Translations under genes and position numbers: made by a program
Origin: Icerya purchasi
Lineage: Eukaryota > Arthropoda > Insecta > Hemiptera > Monophlebidae
Direction: 5' to 3'
NCBI GenBank assembly: GCA_039619475.1
Contig: CM077115.1
Span: forward strand, 558,340,374-558,404,373
DNA: 64,000 nt
Part shown: positions 1 through 11,678 of the stretch, one piece after another
Numbering within the stretch: position 1 is the first letter of the stretch
How the letters are laid out: each line of letters opens with the position of its first letter
The notes under the pieces: generated by a model
Told to the model about the DNA's origin: nothing
Database searches by the model: none
The model's input: only the letters and a program-made list of their open reading frames with translations

Positions 1-1200
1 CCAATGATCGACTGGCAAGAATTTTGACTTTCTTATCGCATCAAAGTATAAACATACTTTCTTTCCCCAATCTCATCAAACTAATGTCGACGAATTACCA
101 GTGTATTTAAGCATTATAATCTTATTAATCATACATATATCCTATCTACCTATCGATAATCTATTTTCTTTTGTTTCATTTATATATTTCTTTACTTTTT
201 TGTTGTGCATTCGCTTATTTTTCTTCATAAACGCCGTGTATGTTCCTTTGAAAACACAAAATAGGCTCAATGTCAGCTGTTCGATATTGAACGCCTAAAT
301 CTATGGTCTATTCTTCCGTCTAGAATAGTTTCTTTCCCTGGAGCTTCTATCTCAGAAGGCTCTGGTAGTATCCGATTCATCCACGGCTTTATCGGTAATC
401 TCTAATCCTCTCACCAATCCTCCTGCAGTGATCCGAATACAGTGTGGACAGTGTATAAAATCGTTAAAAGGGGGAATGACCATTCGAAAGTGAATGCGAC
501 AATGCGTCTGCCCGATTAGCAACATGTTGGTCCTTGTCTAATAATCCTTCCCATATACATATGTATGTTAGATACAAATTTAATTAACCTCACGTTCTCG
601 AGAGAGTGCATGAGTGATCACGCCACATCTTCTTGAGGCTAATGAAATCCTCGATCGAACACCATGCTGGCTAGAAAAAGGCATTTCATTTCTGCGCTCT
701 TAGCCGCTTACGCATAGGACACACAACTTTGTCGCATAGTTTTATCCATTTCTGTTACCAAAGTGTTGCGCGTTCTACTTGTCACAGACTTTTTAAATGT
801 TCAGCCCCCTCCCATTCCATATTTTTATCAATAATAAAACAGTTGTTAGCTTCCTTGAGGATTCCCGTCGACTGCCATTGCACGATTACATTATGCATTT
901 CGTTAAAAATAGCGGAATGGTCAATTGTTGCGAACGAATCCACGCATCCGCACGTGCTGGTAATAGCCTTGTAGTTAAACGTAGCACCAGGCTGCATTAT
1001 ATTGAAAAAAAAAAAAAAAGATCTACAGTACTGCATCAACGCAAAAAATCAGACTCTTTTCGCTTAAACCGCTCCAACAGATCCCCTTGGAAATGTTAAT
1101 TCGTTCTTGGTCCAAAATGAACAAGAGCGGTATTCAACGCGCGTATAGCTTGCGTATATCGAATTTTTCGGTCAATATATAATATGACAAACGTGTTCTT
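1..1200. other. gene-free stretch
   Basis: AT-rich sequence with short open frames in several directions. None shows a domain, codon pattern or plausible splice context. A short poly(A) run lies near 1005-1019. I see no gene here. Confidence 0.5.
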
Positions 1201-1204
1201 TCAA

Positions 1205-1490
1205 TATAGCCTATAGTGCTATCTTTCTAACCTTCATTCGACGGTCGCTCTGTACCATTTAATGAACATTTTTGATGTTATCGCGGTAGTGGTGGCAGTT
1301 TTTGACCGTCCCAAACGCTCATTAGCTAGGCTGGTATAACCCCACGTTTAAACCTTTTCATGGTGACTAATGATGTAGCCGCGTCCGCGCCAAACGTGTT
1401 CAATTCAATTCTAATTTCGACGTTGTTTTTCAAATGAAAGAATTTCTTCACGGCGTCATATTCGAAATTTTTCATTTTTTCGAAAAAAAA
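1205..1490 (-). pseudogene. mariner-family transposase relic (N-terminal HTH region)
   Basis: On the minus strand the C-terminal 50 or so residues of a 176-codon frame read MKNFEYDAVKKFFHLKNN, then IELNTFGADAATSLVTMKRF and KRG. This follows the N-terminal helix-turn-helix of mariner-type transposases (pattern: xxFEYRAVIKFL..KG, then ELxxVYGDxxPSxxTVKRWxxxFKRG). After a stop, the next bases on the same strand still read GRSKTATT, matching the GRPKTATT linker, followed by a weakly similar second helix (MFIKWYRATVE). The DDD catalytic domain is not visible, so the copy is truncated and dead. The upstream part of the frame (about 1490-1856) may be the element's 5' region, but it contains a poly(A)-derived Phe run and I cannot assign it. 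Subfamily unknown. Confidence 0.5.
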
Positions 1491-2035
1491 AAAAAAAAAA
1501 CACAAAAAACAAAAAAGAAACACCGACATCGACTCACACAAACGACTGTCAGATAACGGTGCGTCCAAAATGGCTGAAATTTTCGCAGGCGAAGAAGATT
1601 TCAGAGCATACGTCATTGTAGTACCAAACCGGTGGTTCTGACAAGTAATGCCAACTTCATAGTTGTTCGATAATTTATAACCTTGTAAGTAAGTTCCGGT
1701 TATACAACGTTCCGAAATATTTGGAATTCTATCCATCACATACGATAAAAACTTTAGACGAGTGTAACGCGACTTTGTTGTACTATTAGAACTGGTGATG
1801 TGCCTGCGCGCATATACGTACGTTGAAGAGTAAAGGAAGTACGAGGCAAACCACAAAGTGACTTAAAAGTAAGAACGAATTCTTAATCTGTCGGTAAGTA
1901 CACTTTGTACTGCACGAGAATTCCGAATAGCGACTATAAAGTGCTTGTGATTTAGATCTGAGGTTAAATATAAGAGAAATAAGACGTTAAAGTGTTACAC
2001 TAGCCAAGCCTTTGAACGCTCTGTATATACGTATA

Positions 2036-2085
2036 CAAGTACATAAGTACATAAGTACATAAGTAAATAAGTATATAAGTGTATA
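2036..2085 (+). repeat. 8-bp tandem repeat (ACATAAGT)
   Basis: About four copies of ACATAAGT in a row, followed by diverged copies (AAATAAGT, ATATAAGT). It is a small minisatellite with no associated gene. Confidence 0.8.
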
Positions 2086-4538
2086 TAGGGCAGCGAATGC
2101 AAAAGGAAACTGTTTCAAAGTAAGTACTAAACCTGATGACAATGTCCCCAAGCCCACTTAGAAACCCGACCTCTTTTAAGCATCCCTACAAAATTCGCTA
2201 GAAAATAGAATATAAAAAGCTCTCTCGGACGTTAATGCAATGATTTATAAACTACATTATTATACGTATAGGCGAATATCGGTGTGCGTGTGTACGAAGG
2301 ACTTTATGGATATTTTTTCTTATTTTTAATATTTCATTTTGGTCCGTAAAAGGATAAACCAGATAAAAAGAACAATCTCGTTTTTTCCCAAGTACCGGCT
2401 GAGTTAACTTTATATTAAAACTCCTATTTCTTCCTTTTCTATTCTCTCCATTTTCGTCTTTCTCTTTATTATTATTTCATTTTTTCATTTTCCTCCGTCC
2501 TACATAGATGTATCGGTAATCGTGTGTCTCTCTGCACCTCTGTGTGATAATATTCCTTTTTCAATTCTTCAAACTTTTCTTCAATATCGTTGTTGGCTCT
2601 TTGATTTCAATATTTTTCCTACTTAACTTTTCTAACATATTGTTCACTGGAACATACATTCCGAGACTATATTAAATCAAACTTGCTTTGTTCGCGTGCA
2701 CGTGAATTCTGAAAGAACTACGGAATTGCATTAAATTTATTGTTCCCGATTAGATACTTTCTCTCTACACTGACATTCGTATTACAAATAAAGCCGACTG
2801 CGAATTCTATAAATTATATGCGCATAAAGGAGGCAGCTTTTTCCCTTCAAACTTTTTTTTCTCTTTCTTCTGTTCTTCGAATGCGATCAGTTTTTCTCGA
2901 AAATGTAGCCGGCTTAAGTTTATCGACGCTGTGCGTCGTCTGTGCCGATAGAATTCGACCACTTTTCAATATCAAACGTGCCACGAAATGTAACAGAAAT
3001 CCTAAACTGCAAATTAACATTTCCCTCAATAATAATGCGGCGATACCTTAAGCAAGTTGCATCGCCTCCTCTCATATGTACACTGCGAACTGCATATGTG
3101 AAAATTGAAACGAATTTTCTAATACATACCTATATATATATGTATGTTTCTCCTTTCATCTGTCAGTCAGCTAACAATTTTATTTTATTATAAAATACAA
3201 CTCTATTCGCGCACTTTGCCTGCAAATCAGCTGTCCGCTGCAGATCCCGATTACGTATTGTCACAAAATTCTACCTACGCTGAGATAACATCTACCACCT
3301 GGCCATTTACACAACCTATAAGCGATATTTAAAAATTACACTTTTTTTTCAACATTGAAATGTTTTTGTCACGACACACATCGACTGACGTGATCTTGAA
3401 CTTTACATTACAATTAATTACTAAAAAAACAACTAAATTGTTTTTTATTGCATTTTTGTTATTAAAAAAAAAATTAACGGCCGTTATTTTCAATAACTCG
3501 CAAGAGTCGAGGAAGTTTGCAAAGTGAGTTGTTAAAGTGTAAACTTTTCACAAAATTTTTTTCCTACACAGTCTACAAATATACACGTATATATAGAGTC
3601 TCGTACATATGCGCGCTCAAACAGACACTTATTTTAAAAATGTTTTTTTTCCCCCTGTTTTTAGATTTTCCATATTCCCGAAAATGGGTGTATCATAAAA
3701 TTTTCCATTTTAATTTTCAGAATGATTCCACTAACTCGCACATTCCGGGTGAACAATATATTTACAATTTGAATAGCAAATCTCATAATTACTATATCGA
3801 CAAGTAATATTCGTACATTGTTGTATACGGTTTTGACTAGACAGGGACTATATGCAGCCTTTGCAAAAAGAACTGTATCGTCATACTTTTTTTTTTTTAT
3901 ATTTAATTTTTTTCAGTTATACTGATTGAATTTAAACTGATTTAAAACTAGAAAAATATACCATAATTATTGCATTGAAGTAGTAGTGTTCAAGAGTTTT
4001 TAAACAATGTCAGAAAACTTAATTATTGGCTAATGCTTAATGATTCCAAGTCGATCCGATGAAAGTATTGAGACAGGATTTATTACACAAGCTACTATGT
4101 GGGTTCAGATCACCTTCTTTGGCTTCTATTTTTACAGCCGCGATGGTTGCTATTGAGATTATACAGCCTAAGGAGAAATTTATTCGGTTTCTATCTTTGC
4201 TCGTTGCAAAACGTTAACTTCCAGCACCGTTACTATTGATCAGTTTATGAAATTAAAAAGGTTCGCTGTAACATTTCAAAACGAACAGGAATTTTTGCTG
4301 GATTTATGGTCACTGTGAAATACTGGAGATCCGAATTAGAGGGGAAAAAAATAAGAACAGGTCTACCGTTGAGCATCATTCCATCTTCCGGACTTCTGAA
4401 TGAGGTTAAAAGAGACGCGCTCAACTGCCGATTTCTATACGTTGTATTCAAAACGATTAGTGTGTTGTGTCATTTGGATTAAATTCTTTTTGATGTGAAA
4501 CATCTATTGACGCGCCTTGGCGGGAGTAAAACCAATTC

Positions 4539-4566
4539 GCATGCCGTGACGAAAGTGACGGCATGC
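4539..4566. repeat. short perfect inverted repeat
   Basis: GCATGCCGT and its reverse complement ACGGCATGC are separated by 10 bp. It lies in a locally GC-richer 200-bp patch. It could be a protein-binding palindrome or chance; nothing nearby supports a regulatory reading. Confidence 0.4.
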
Positions 4567-4734
4567 CATCACACTCCCCCTCTGCCACCGCTCGCAACTC
4601 GCTTGTGTGTGCGTGGCGCGTATACTATATACTTCGTTGCTTTTACGTGCAAGTGTATACTGCGTGTGCCTCTATTCGTCTACAATATACTTGATACCGT
4701 ATATATTGACTCGTCGCCGCTTGTATAGGTATAA

Positions 4735-5012
4735 GTGCAGGCTGCAGCCATTTCTTCCCCTGTTTCTTGTCTCCAAATAGAGACTAACATTTGCCCTTTA
4801 TTTATTAGAAGAAATATTTTGGCTGTTAGATTCTTATTGAAATTTTGTAATTATCGCTTTCCCGCATTAATCGCTGATCTAAATAGAATTACTACGCGCA
4901 GTGGAGGTTTGTTTCTTCTAAATTGCCTGTCCTGGCTAAGCGATTATCCCCTTATATTACAGATATAGCAAAGCACTTATTCCAATAGTTCCCCGGCTTG
5001 TTATTTCAGTTT
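4735..5012 (+). pseudogene. LINE ORF2 relic, part upstream of RNase H (5' piece)
   Basis: A 77-codon frame reads IETNICPLFIRRNILAVRFL and continues LLKFCNYRFPALIADLNRIT. This resembles the conserved block (xxGxxPLxxRRxxLaxrfLxK) between reverse transcriptase and RNase H in insect LINE ORF2 proteins of the I/R1/LOA type. The frame runs to the boundary of the palindromic element at 5019 and resumes beyond it at 11679 with RNase H motifs, so it is the interrupted host LINE. The copy has stops and is not functional. The upstream reverse transcriptase is not recognisable before 4735. Confidence 0.55.
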
Positions 5013-5018
5013 ACCTTA
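5013..5018. repeat. left 6-bp target-site duplication (ACCTTA)
   Basis: ACCTTA lies immediately left of the palindromic element and is repeated immediately right of it at 11673-11678. Extension to 7 bp fails on both sides, so the duplication is exactly 6 bp. Confidence 0.8.
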
Positions 5019-5452
5019 AGTAGTCAGTAAATGGGGCGACTGGAAGGTCCGCTAATCCGAACCCCAATTCCTGTCCCGGAGGCGAAAATTCACCCCAGAC
5101 CGGTAATCCGAACTCAAAATTCACCCCAATTCATGTCCAGGTGGTCAAAATTCACCCAAGTTTCCCCCGATTCCTCGGAGTTTCCCCCGGACGGTTCCCG
5201 TACATTTCCAATAAACCGAACGTCCAAACAGTGTCCAGAGGTCAATAAACTGTCCAAAGTGTTATTCAGGGACGCAAGTAACCCCAATTAGTGTCCAGGT
5301 GCTGCAAGTTCCCCCAAGTTCCCCAAATTTCTCCGAAATTCCCCTGTACGCGTCCCACTTGTTTCCGATAAACCGAACCGATTATTAATTAACATAAGTA
5401 TAATAATTAATGTCCGAAAGTAACCCAAGTCCCTGCTCGCCCCACTCGCACA

Positions 5453-5735
5453 CTGCTTTACCGCAATTTTTTTTTCAAAATTCGGGACCTAAGTAAGAAA
5501 ATTCCAAAATTTAACCCCAATATATTATTTAAAGTGTAAATCTAACCCAACACCCCCCTTTGCCCCTCACACACGTATATTTCGATCCCGCGCACCCTCC
5601 GGTCGACACCGCGGAAGCGCACGCACCGTTCCCCCGCACGCCCACCCGCCCATTGCTTTACCGCAATTTTTTTTTCAAAATTCGGGACCTAAGTAAGAAA
5701 ATTCCAAAATTTAACCCCAATATATTATTATTTAA
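5453..5735 (+). repeat. 200-bp-period tandem duplication private to the left arm
   Basis: The block starting CTTTACCGCAATTTT appears at about 5456 and again at about 5656, with near-identical sequence for 75 bp or more. The right arm has a single copy near 11130-11215. This accounts for 200 of the bases by which the arms differ. Confidence 0.85.
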
Positions 5736-5779
5736 AGCTAAAATCTAACCTATAACTCCAGTTCACACCTCTCACACGT

Positions 5780-6300
5780 ATATTTCATTCCCACGCTCGC
5801 TCCATCCACCGTCGCGAAAGCGCACGCGCAGATCCCACACATATATCTAACACAACATTATTCTGTGCGAAAGCGCATACGCTGATCCCGATACCTCGAT
5901 TATTTTTTATAAAATTAACTTAAGTATAATTTTTTTATTTTCCCGATTCCCCGATCTTACTGCCCCATATGTCAAGACGCACGTCCCGATCCCGCGCATA
6001 TATCCAATATAACGTTCTCCGCCGCAGAAGCGCACGCGCCGATCCCACGCATATTCCGATGTCCACCGCGATATCCCGCGCACACATGCGCTCCGTTCCC
6101 GATACCGCGATTATTTCTTTAATATTTCAAAGCCTAAGTATACATAATATAAAATTAGCCGAAGTATATTTTTTTATTTTCCTGATTCTCCGATCTTACT
6201 ACCATATGCTAAAGCGCACGTCTGGATCCCGCGCATATATCTAACATAGCGTGCTCCGGCGTAAAAGCGCACACGCCGATCCCCCGCACGTGTCAACCGT
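5780..6300 (+). repeat. GC-rich subrepeats inside the left arm
   Basis: Several diverged copies of a unit containing GCGCACGCGCCGATCCC and GATCCCGCGCATATAT, separated by AT-rich linkers ending in TATTTTCCCGATTC. The same units occur in reverse complement at 10565-11090. The GC-rich and CpG-rich units contrast with the AT-rich host sequence. Confidence 0.7.
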
Positions 6301-6589
6301 GTACACTGCTCCATTTTTTTTTTTAATTATTATTTTTTTCACATAATAACCCAATCCCTGCTCTGTTGTCTAAACCTAACCGGTTATCCAAAACATTTAT
6401 AAATTAACAAATCAATTATTTCTATAGTCTAAAATAGCCTTAGTCTCCTTTACCCCTTCCACCCTCTTTTCCGATCGATTCCGTTATTTTAATATCGAAT
6501 ATATCGCATTCTATTTACTTTTACTACGACCACTAAACCCCCGATCGACGCCCCCGACGCCTCCGTCATTTCATATTGAGAGGTAATTA

Positions 6590-7130
6590 TTTTTTTATGT
6601 GACCGCTATGAATGCACACCGTCCATTCCCGCACACCCATCTGCTGTCGTTAGTTCCCATACCGTTCATAATAACTTTTATTCAACTCCAAGTATTATGG
6701 AATTATTCCAATTATATATTTTCTTCACTTCCGATCATTTCTTCTGACCGTTCATAATATTTTTATTTTCCTCCGGTTCTAAAAATAAATCCTACAATGT
6801 CTTCAACGCGAAGAATGCGCACACATCTTCTGCAGTTAGTTTCCATATCGTTCTTAATAATTTTTCGAGCCTAAATATTACAGAAATAGCAGAAGTATAT
6901 TTTTTTCGTTTCTGATCATTTCTTCCGACCGTTCATAATACTTTTATTTTTCTCCGGTTCTAAAAATAAATCCTACAATGTCTTTAACGCGATGAATGCG
7001 CACATATCTGCCGTCGTTAGTTCCCATACCGTTCATAATAACTTTTTTCAACTCCAAGTATTATGGAATTATTCTAACTATATTTTTTTTTTTCGCTTCT
7101 GATCGTTTCTCCCGAACGTTCATAATTTTT
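6590..7130 (+). repeat. ~180-bp AT-rich tandem units inside the left arm
   Basis: Three units, each with ACCGTTCATAATAACTTTT or a close variant and CTCCGGTTCTAAAAATAAAT, lie at about 6660, 6840 and 7020. Mirror copies lie at about 9830, 10010 and 10200. A further degenerate copy is in the spacer. Confidence 0.7.
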
Positions 7131-8298
7131 TTCCAGACATATGTATTCAAAAATGAAATCGAGTATAATTTTATTTAACACGGTTTCATAATTTCCCTCA
7201 CCATCCTCTATTCATCCTACACAAATTACAATTCTTTCATAATATATGTTCTAGACCCAGTCAAACAATCAACTCTCGCAGAAGTGTAGACGTTGCCTCC
7301 AACACCCATTTTACTATCAATTATTGTATATTATTGTTAGATTATTTTTCCAAAAAGTCTTTTGAAATTTTTTTCCGTTCGTACATATTTTTTTATTTTA
7401 TTTGCACGACATCCATTTCCATGCATACACGTTTCCCTAGCAATTATAATATGTTGTATTTATTTTTCAACTCGTCCCAGACTTACATACACGCCATATT
7501 GTCACACTCACAGATAGGTTCCTTATTAATCGCGATCATTTTTTTTTCTGTATTAGCCACGGAAGCATATCACATCTGACCCACACATATACCACACACA
7601 GTCATTATATTTAATTTTTAATTATCGATCTTTAATTATTTTTACCGGTATTATTTTTCCGACACATTCACCCCGTCATACATACTTTACATATTTTAAC
7701 ATTTTGATAGAGAAAATCTCAGAGCACTAAATAATTTTTATCAACATCGTAACTAATTTTAATATTATATACATCTCAGTATAATCATTAAACGAAGGAA
7801 CTATTATTTTCATTGACGATATTGTTGCTACAAACATTAATCGTCCTTTTCCAGGTATAGTCAACCTCTTCATGTATTCGTCGCGTCTTTCTATCAACCT
7901 TTGACCGCTCAATACTCCTCCCGTTATTTACCGTTATTCGCTAGAAGAATATTTTTTTAGACACGTTCAAATACACACATGCACATAAAAAAATCAACAT
8001 CAACGTCATCGAACACTGATCTCGACATTTCCAAGAAATTCAATCGCTGCTTCACAGTCTAAGATGTCTCCGCCCGCCTCACCAGTCGTTTGTATCATTA
8101 TTGAAGCGCCTGTCATGTACCGTTATTTACGACCTTTTACAACATACAAATCCACGACATGTATACACCTTTTCTAGAAAGCATGGTAAAAATGGACAAT
8201 CTCTCCCGATGAAAACCAGCTTGAATGATGTGACGTTATTTCATTAATTTTGCAGAAAGTTAATTTAAGGCGTCCATGCACCTTTTCTACTAATAAAT

Positions 8299-8572
8299 TT
8301 CTCCCATAATACGAAAGATTTCAAAAAAAAAAAATGTTACAGTTAGAAAAAAACAACAAAAAAAAAATGAAATACTCTTAAACTAATAGAATCGAAAAAA
8401 TTATTATGAATGATATGAGATCTAACGGTAGCAGATGAGTGTGTGCGAATGGATGGTGCGCTTTTGTGGTGGTTGTGACGATCAAGGAGTATGTGGAAAA
8501 AAATATAAAAAGTATGTACAATCAGTAAATTGATTGCAAAAAGGTAGAACGGTTTAAAGGTTACATTTGCTT
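8299..8572. repeat. central spacer of the palindromic element
   Basis: 274 bp of single-copy sequence between the arms. It has two A-rich runs. The part at about 8395-8465 (TTATTATGAATGATATGAG, then GCAGATGAGTGTGTGCG) is a diverged copy of the ~180-bp arm unit. There is no open frame of note, so nothing here could encode a transposase. Confidence 0.75.
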
Positions 8573-11500
8573 ATTTATTAGTAGAAAAGGTGCATGGACG
8601 CCTTAAATTAACTTTCTGCAAAATTAATGAAATAACGTCACATCATTCAAGCTGGTTTTCATCGGGAGAGATTGTCCATTTTCACCATGCTTTCTAGAAA
8701 AGGTGTATACATGTCGTGGATTTGTATGTTGTAAAAGGTCGTAAATAACGGTACATGACAGGCGCTTCAATAATGATACAAACGACTGGTGAGGCGGGCG
8801 GAGACATCTTAGACTGTGAAGCAGCGATTGAATTTCTTGGAAATGTCGAGATCAGTGTTCGATGACGTTGATGTTGATTTTTTTATGTGCATGTGTGTAT
8901 TTGAACGTGTCTAAAAAAATATTCTTCTAGCGAATAACGGTAAATAGCGGGAGGAGTATTGAGCGGTCAAAGGTTGATAGAAAGACGCGACGAATACATG
9001 AAGAGGTTGACTATACCTGGAAAAGGACGATTAATGTTTGTAGCAACAATATCGTCAATGAAAATAATAGTTCCTTCGTTTAATGATTATACTGAGATGT
9101 ATATAATATTAAAATTAGTTACGATGTTGATAAAAATTATTTAGTGCTCTGAGATTTTCTCTATCAAAATGTTAAAATATGTAAAGTATGTATGACGGGG
9201 TGAATGTGTCGGAAAAATAATACCGGTAAAAATAATTAAAGATCGATAATTAAAAATTAAATATAATGACTGTGTGTGGTATATGTGTGGGTCAGATGTG
9301 ATATGCTTCCGTGGCTAATACAGAAAAAAAAATGATCGCGATTAATAAGGAACCTATCTGTGAGTGTGACAATATGGCGTGTATGTAAGTCTGGGACGAG
9401 TTGAAAAATAAATACAACATATTATAATTGCTAGGGAAACGTGTATGCATGGAAATGGATGTCGTGCAAATAAAATAAAAAAATATGTACGAACGGAAAA
9501 AAATTTCAAAAGACTTTTTGGAAAAATAATCTAACAATAATATACAATAATTGATAGTAAAATGGGTGTTGGAGGCAACGTCTACACTTCTGCGAGAGTT
9601 GATTGTTTGACTGGGTCTAGAACATATATTATGAAAGAATTGTAATTTGTGTAGGATGAATAGAGGATGGTGAGGGAAATTATGAAACCGTGTTAAATAA
9701 AATTATACTCGATTTCATTTTTGAATACATATGTCTGGAAAAAAATTATGAACGTTCGGGAGAAACGATCAGAAGCGAAAAAAAAAAATATAGTTAGAAT
9801 AATTCCATAATACTTGGAGTTGAAAAAAGTTATTATGAACGGTATGGGAACTAACGACGGCAGATATGTGCGCATTCATCGCGTTAAAGACATTGTAGGA
9901 TTTATTTTTAGAACCGGAGAAAAATAAAAGTATTATGAACGGTCGGAAGAAATGATCAGAAACGAAAAAAATATACTTCTGCTATTTCTGTAATATTTAG
10001 GCTCGAAAAATTATTAAGAACGATATGGAAACTAACTGCAGAAGATGTGTGCGCATTCTTCGCGTTGAAGACATTGTAGGATTTATTTTTAGAACCGGAG
10101 GAAAATAAAAATATTATGAACGGTCAGAAGAAATGATCGGAAGTGAAGAAAATATATAATTGGAATAATTCCATAATACTTGGAGTTGAATAAAAGTTAT
10201 TATGAACGGTATGGGAACTAACGACAGCAGATGGGTGTGCGGGAATGGACGGTGTGCATTCATAGCGGTCACATAAAAAAATAATTACCTCTCAATATGA
10301 AATGACGGAGGCGTCGGGGGCGTCGATCGGGGGTTTAATGGTCGTAGTAAAAGTAAATAGAATGCGATATATTCGATATTAAAATAACGGAATCGATCGG
10401 AAAAGAGGGTGGAAGGGGTAAAGGAGACTAAGGCTATTTTAGACTATAGAAATAATTGATTTGTTAATTTATAAATGTTTTGGATAACCGGTTAGGTTTA
10501 GACAACAGAGCAGGGATTGGGTTATTATGTGAAAAAAATAATAATTAAAAAAAAAAATGGAGCAGTGTACACGGTTGACACGTGCGGGGGATCGGCGTGT
10601 GCGCTTTTACGCCGGAGCACGCTATGTTAGATATATGCGCGGGATCCAGACGTGCGCTTTAGCATATGGTAGTAAGATCGGAGAATCAGGAAAATAAAAA
10701 AATATACTTCGGCTAATTTTATATTATGTATACTTAGGCTTTGAAATATTAAAGAAATAATCGCGGTATCGGGAACGGAGCGCATGTGTGCGCGGGATAT
10801 CGCGGTGGACATCGGAATATGCGTGGGATCGGCGCGTGCGCTTCTGCGGCGGAGAACGTTATATTGGATATATGCGCGGGATCGGGACGTGCGTCTTGAC
10901 ATATGGGGCAGTAAGATCGGGGAATCGGGAAAATAAAAAAATTATACTTAAGTTAATTTTATAAAAAATAATCGAGGTATCGGGATCAGCGTATGCGCTT
11001 TCGCACAGAATAATGTTGTGTTAGATATATGTGTGGGATCTGCGCGTGCGCTTTCGCGACGGTGGATGGAGCGAGCGTGGGAATGAAATATACGTGTGAG
11101 AGGTGTGAACTGGAGTTATAGGTTAGATTTTAGCTTTAAATAATAATATATTGGGGTTAAATTTTGGAATTTTCTTACTTAGGTCCCGAATTTTGAAAAA
11201 AAAATTGCGGTAAAGCAGCGTGCGAGTGGGGCGAGCAGGGACTTGGGTTACTTTCGGACATTAATTATTATACTTATGTTAATTAATAATCGGTTCGGTT
11301 TATCGGAAACGAGTGGGACGCGTACGGGGGAATTTCGGAGAAATTTGGGGAACTTGGGGGAACTTTCAGCACCTGGACACTAATTGGGGTTACTTGCGTC
11401 CCTGAATAACACTTTGGACAGTTTATTGACCTCTGGACACTGTTTGGACGTTCGGTTTATTGGAAATGTACGGGAACCGTCCGGGGGAAACTCCGAGGAA

Positions 11501-11672
11501 TCGGGGGAAACTCCGATGAATCGGGGGAAACTTGGGTGAATTTTGACCACCTGGACATGAATTGGGGTGAATTTTGAGTTCGGATTACCGGTCTGGGGTG
11601 AATTTTCGCCTCCGGGACAGGAATTGGGGTTGGGATTAGCGGACCTTCCAGTCGCCCCATTTACTGACTACT
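8573..11672 (-). repeat. right inverted arm (3100 bp)
   Basis: Reverse complement of the left arm. It is single-copy where the left arm has its 200-bp duplication, and it carries an extra 20-bp copy of a GGGGGAAACTCCGA-type unit near 11490-11530. Point differences seen include one near 8690 and one near 8947. No coding gene seen. Confidence 0.85.
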
Positions 11673-11678
11673 ACCTTA
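11673..11678. repeat. right 6-bp target-site duplication (ACCTTA)
   Basis: Matches 5013-5018 exactly. After it the interrupted LINE sequence resumes. Confidence 0.8.

Larger units (their letters stand above)
1491..4734. other. gene-free AT-rich stretch
   Basis: Over 3 kb with no frame I can defend. Low-complexity T-rich and A-rich blocks are common. Two small structures are listed separately: an 8-bp tandem repeat near 2040 and a short palindrome near 4550. Confidence 0.5.
5019..8298 (+). repeat. left inverted arm (3280 bp)
   Basis: Mirror of 8573-11672. It is 180 bp longer than the right arm because it carries a 200-bp tandem duplication (5453-5660 region) that the right arm lacks, while the right arm has a 20-bp duplication near 11500 that the left lacks. 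From the outside in, the layout is: short GTCCAGG/AATTCACCCCAA subrepeats, then GC-rich subrepeats containing GATCCCGCGCATAT, then AT-rich units of about 180 bp, then a non-repetitive inner part. No credible protein gene was found: the longest frames (60-91 codons) look random. Confidence 0.85.
5019..11672. mobile_element. 6.65-kb palindromic element with 3-kb inverted arms, Polinton-like ends
   Basis: The sequence from 5019 inward (AGTAGTCAGTAAATGGGG) is the reverse complement of the sequence ending at 11672. The symmetry continues almost without a break to 8298/8573, leaving a 274-bp spacer. Arm identity is very high: I found only scattered single-base differences plus two indels, and the chance open frames in the arms give identical peptides. 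The 6-bp target duplication and the AG...CT termini fit the Polinton/Maverick superfamily. Polintons are 15-20 kb and code for polymerase, integrase and capsid proteins; none of those is visible here. It is best read as a non-autonomous, nearly all-TIR derivative, or a foldback element of unknown class. It interrupts a LINE relic. Confidence 0.75.

Noticed and set aside
1490..1856. Upstream two-thirds of the 176-codon minus frame as a separate gene
   Set aside because: It reads through a poly(A)-derived Phe run, has no domain and runs into the mariner HTH relic; at most it is 5' sequence of that element.
5969..10902. Pairs of identical small open frames (60-91 codons) in both arms of the palindrome
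   Set aside because: They are identical only because the arms are inverted repeats. They have no domains, low-complexity residues and no shared start context, so I did not call them genes.
5019..11672. The palindrome as an assembly artefact (false inverted join)
   Set aside because: Private indels in each arm, a unique spacer, a 6-bp target duplication and a LINE that rejoins across the element all argue for a real insertion.
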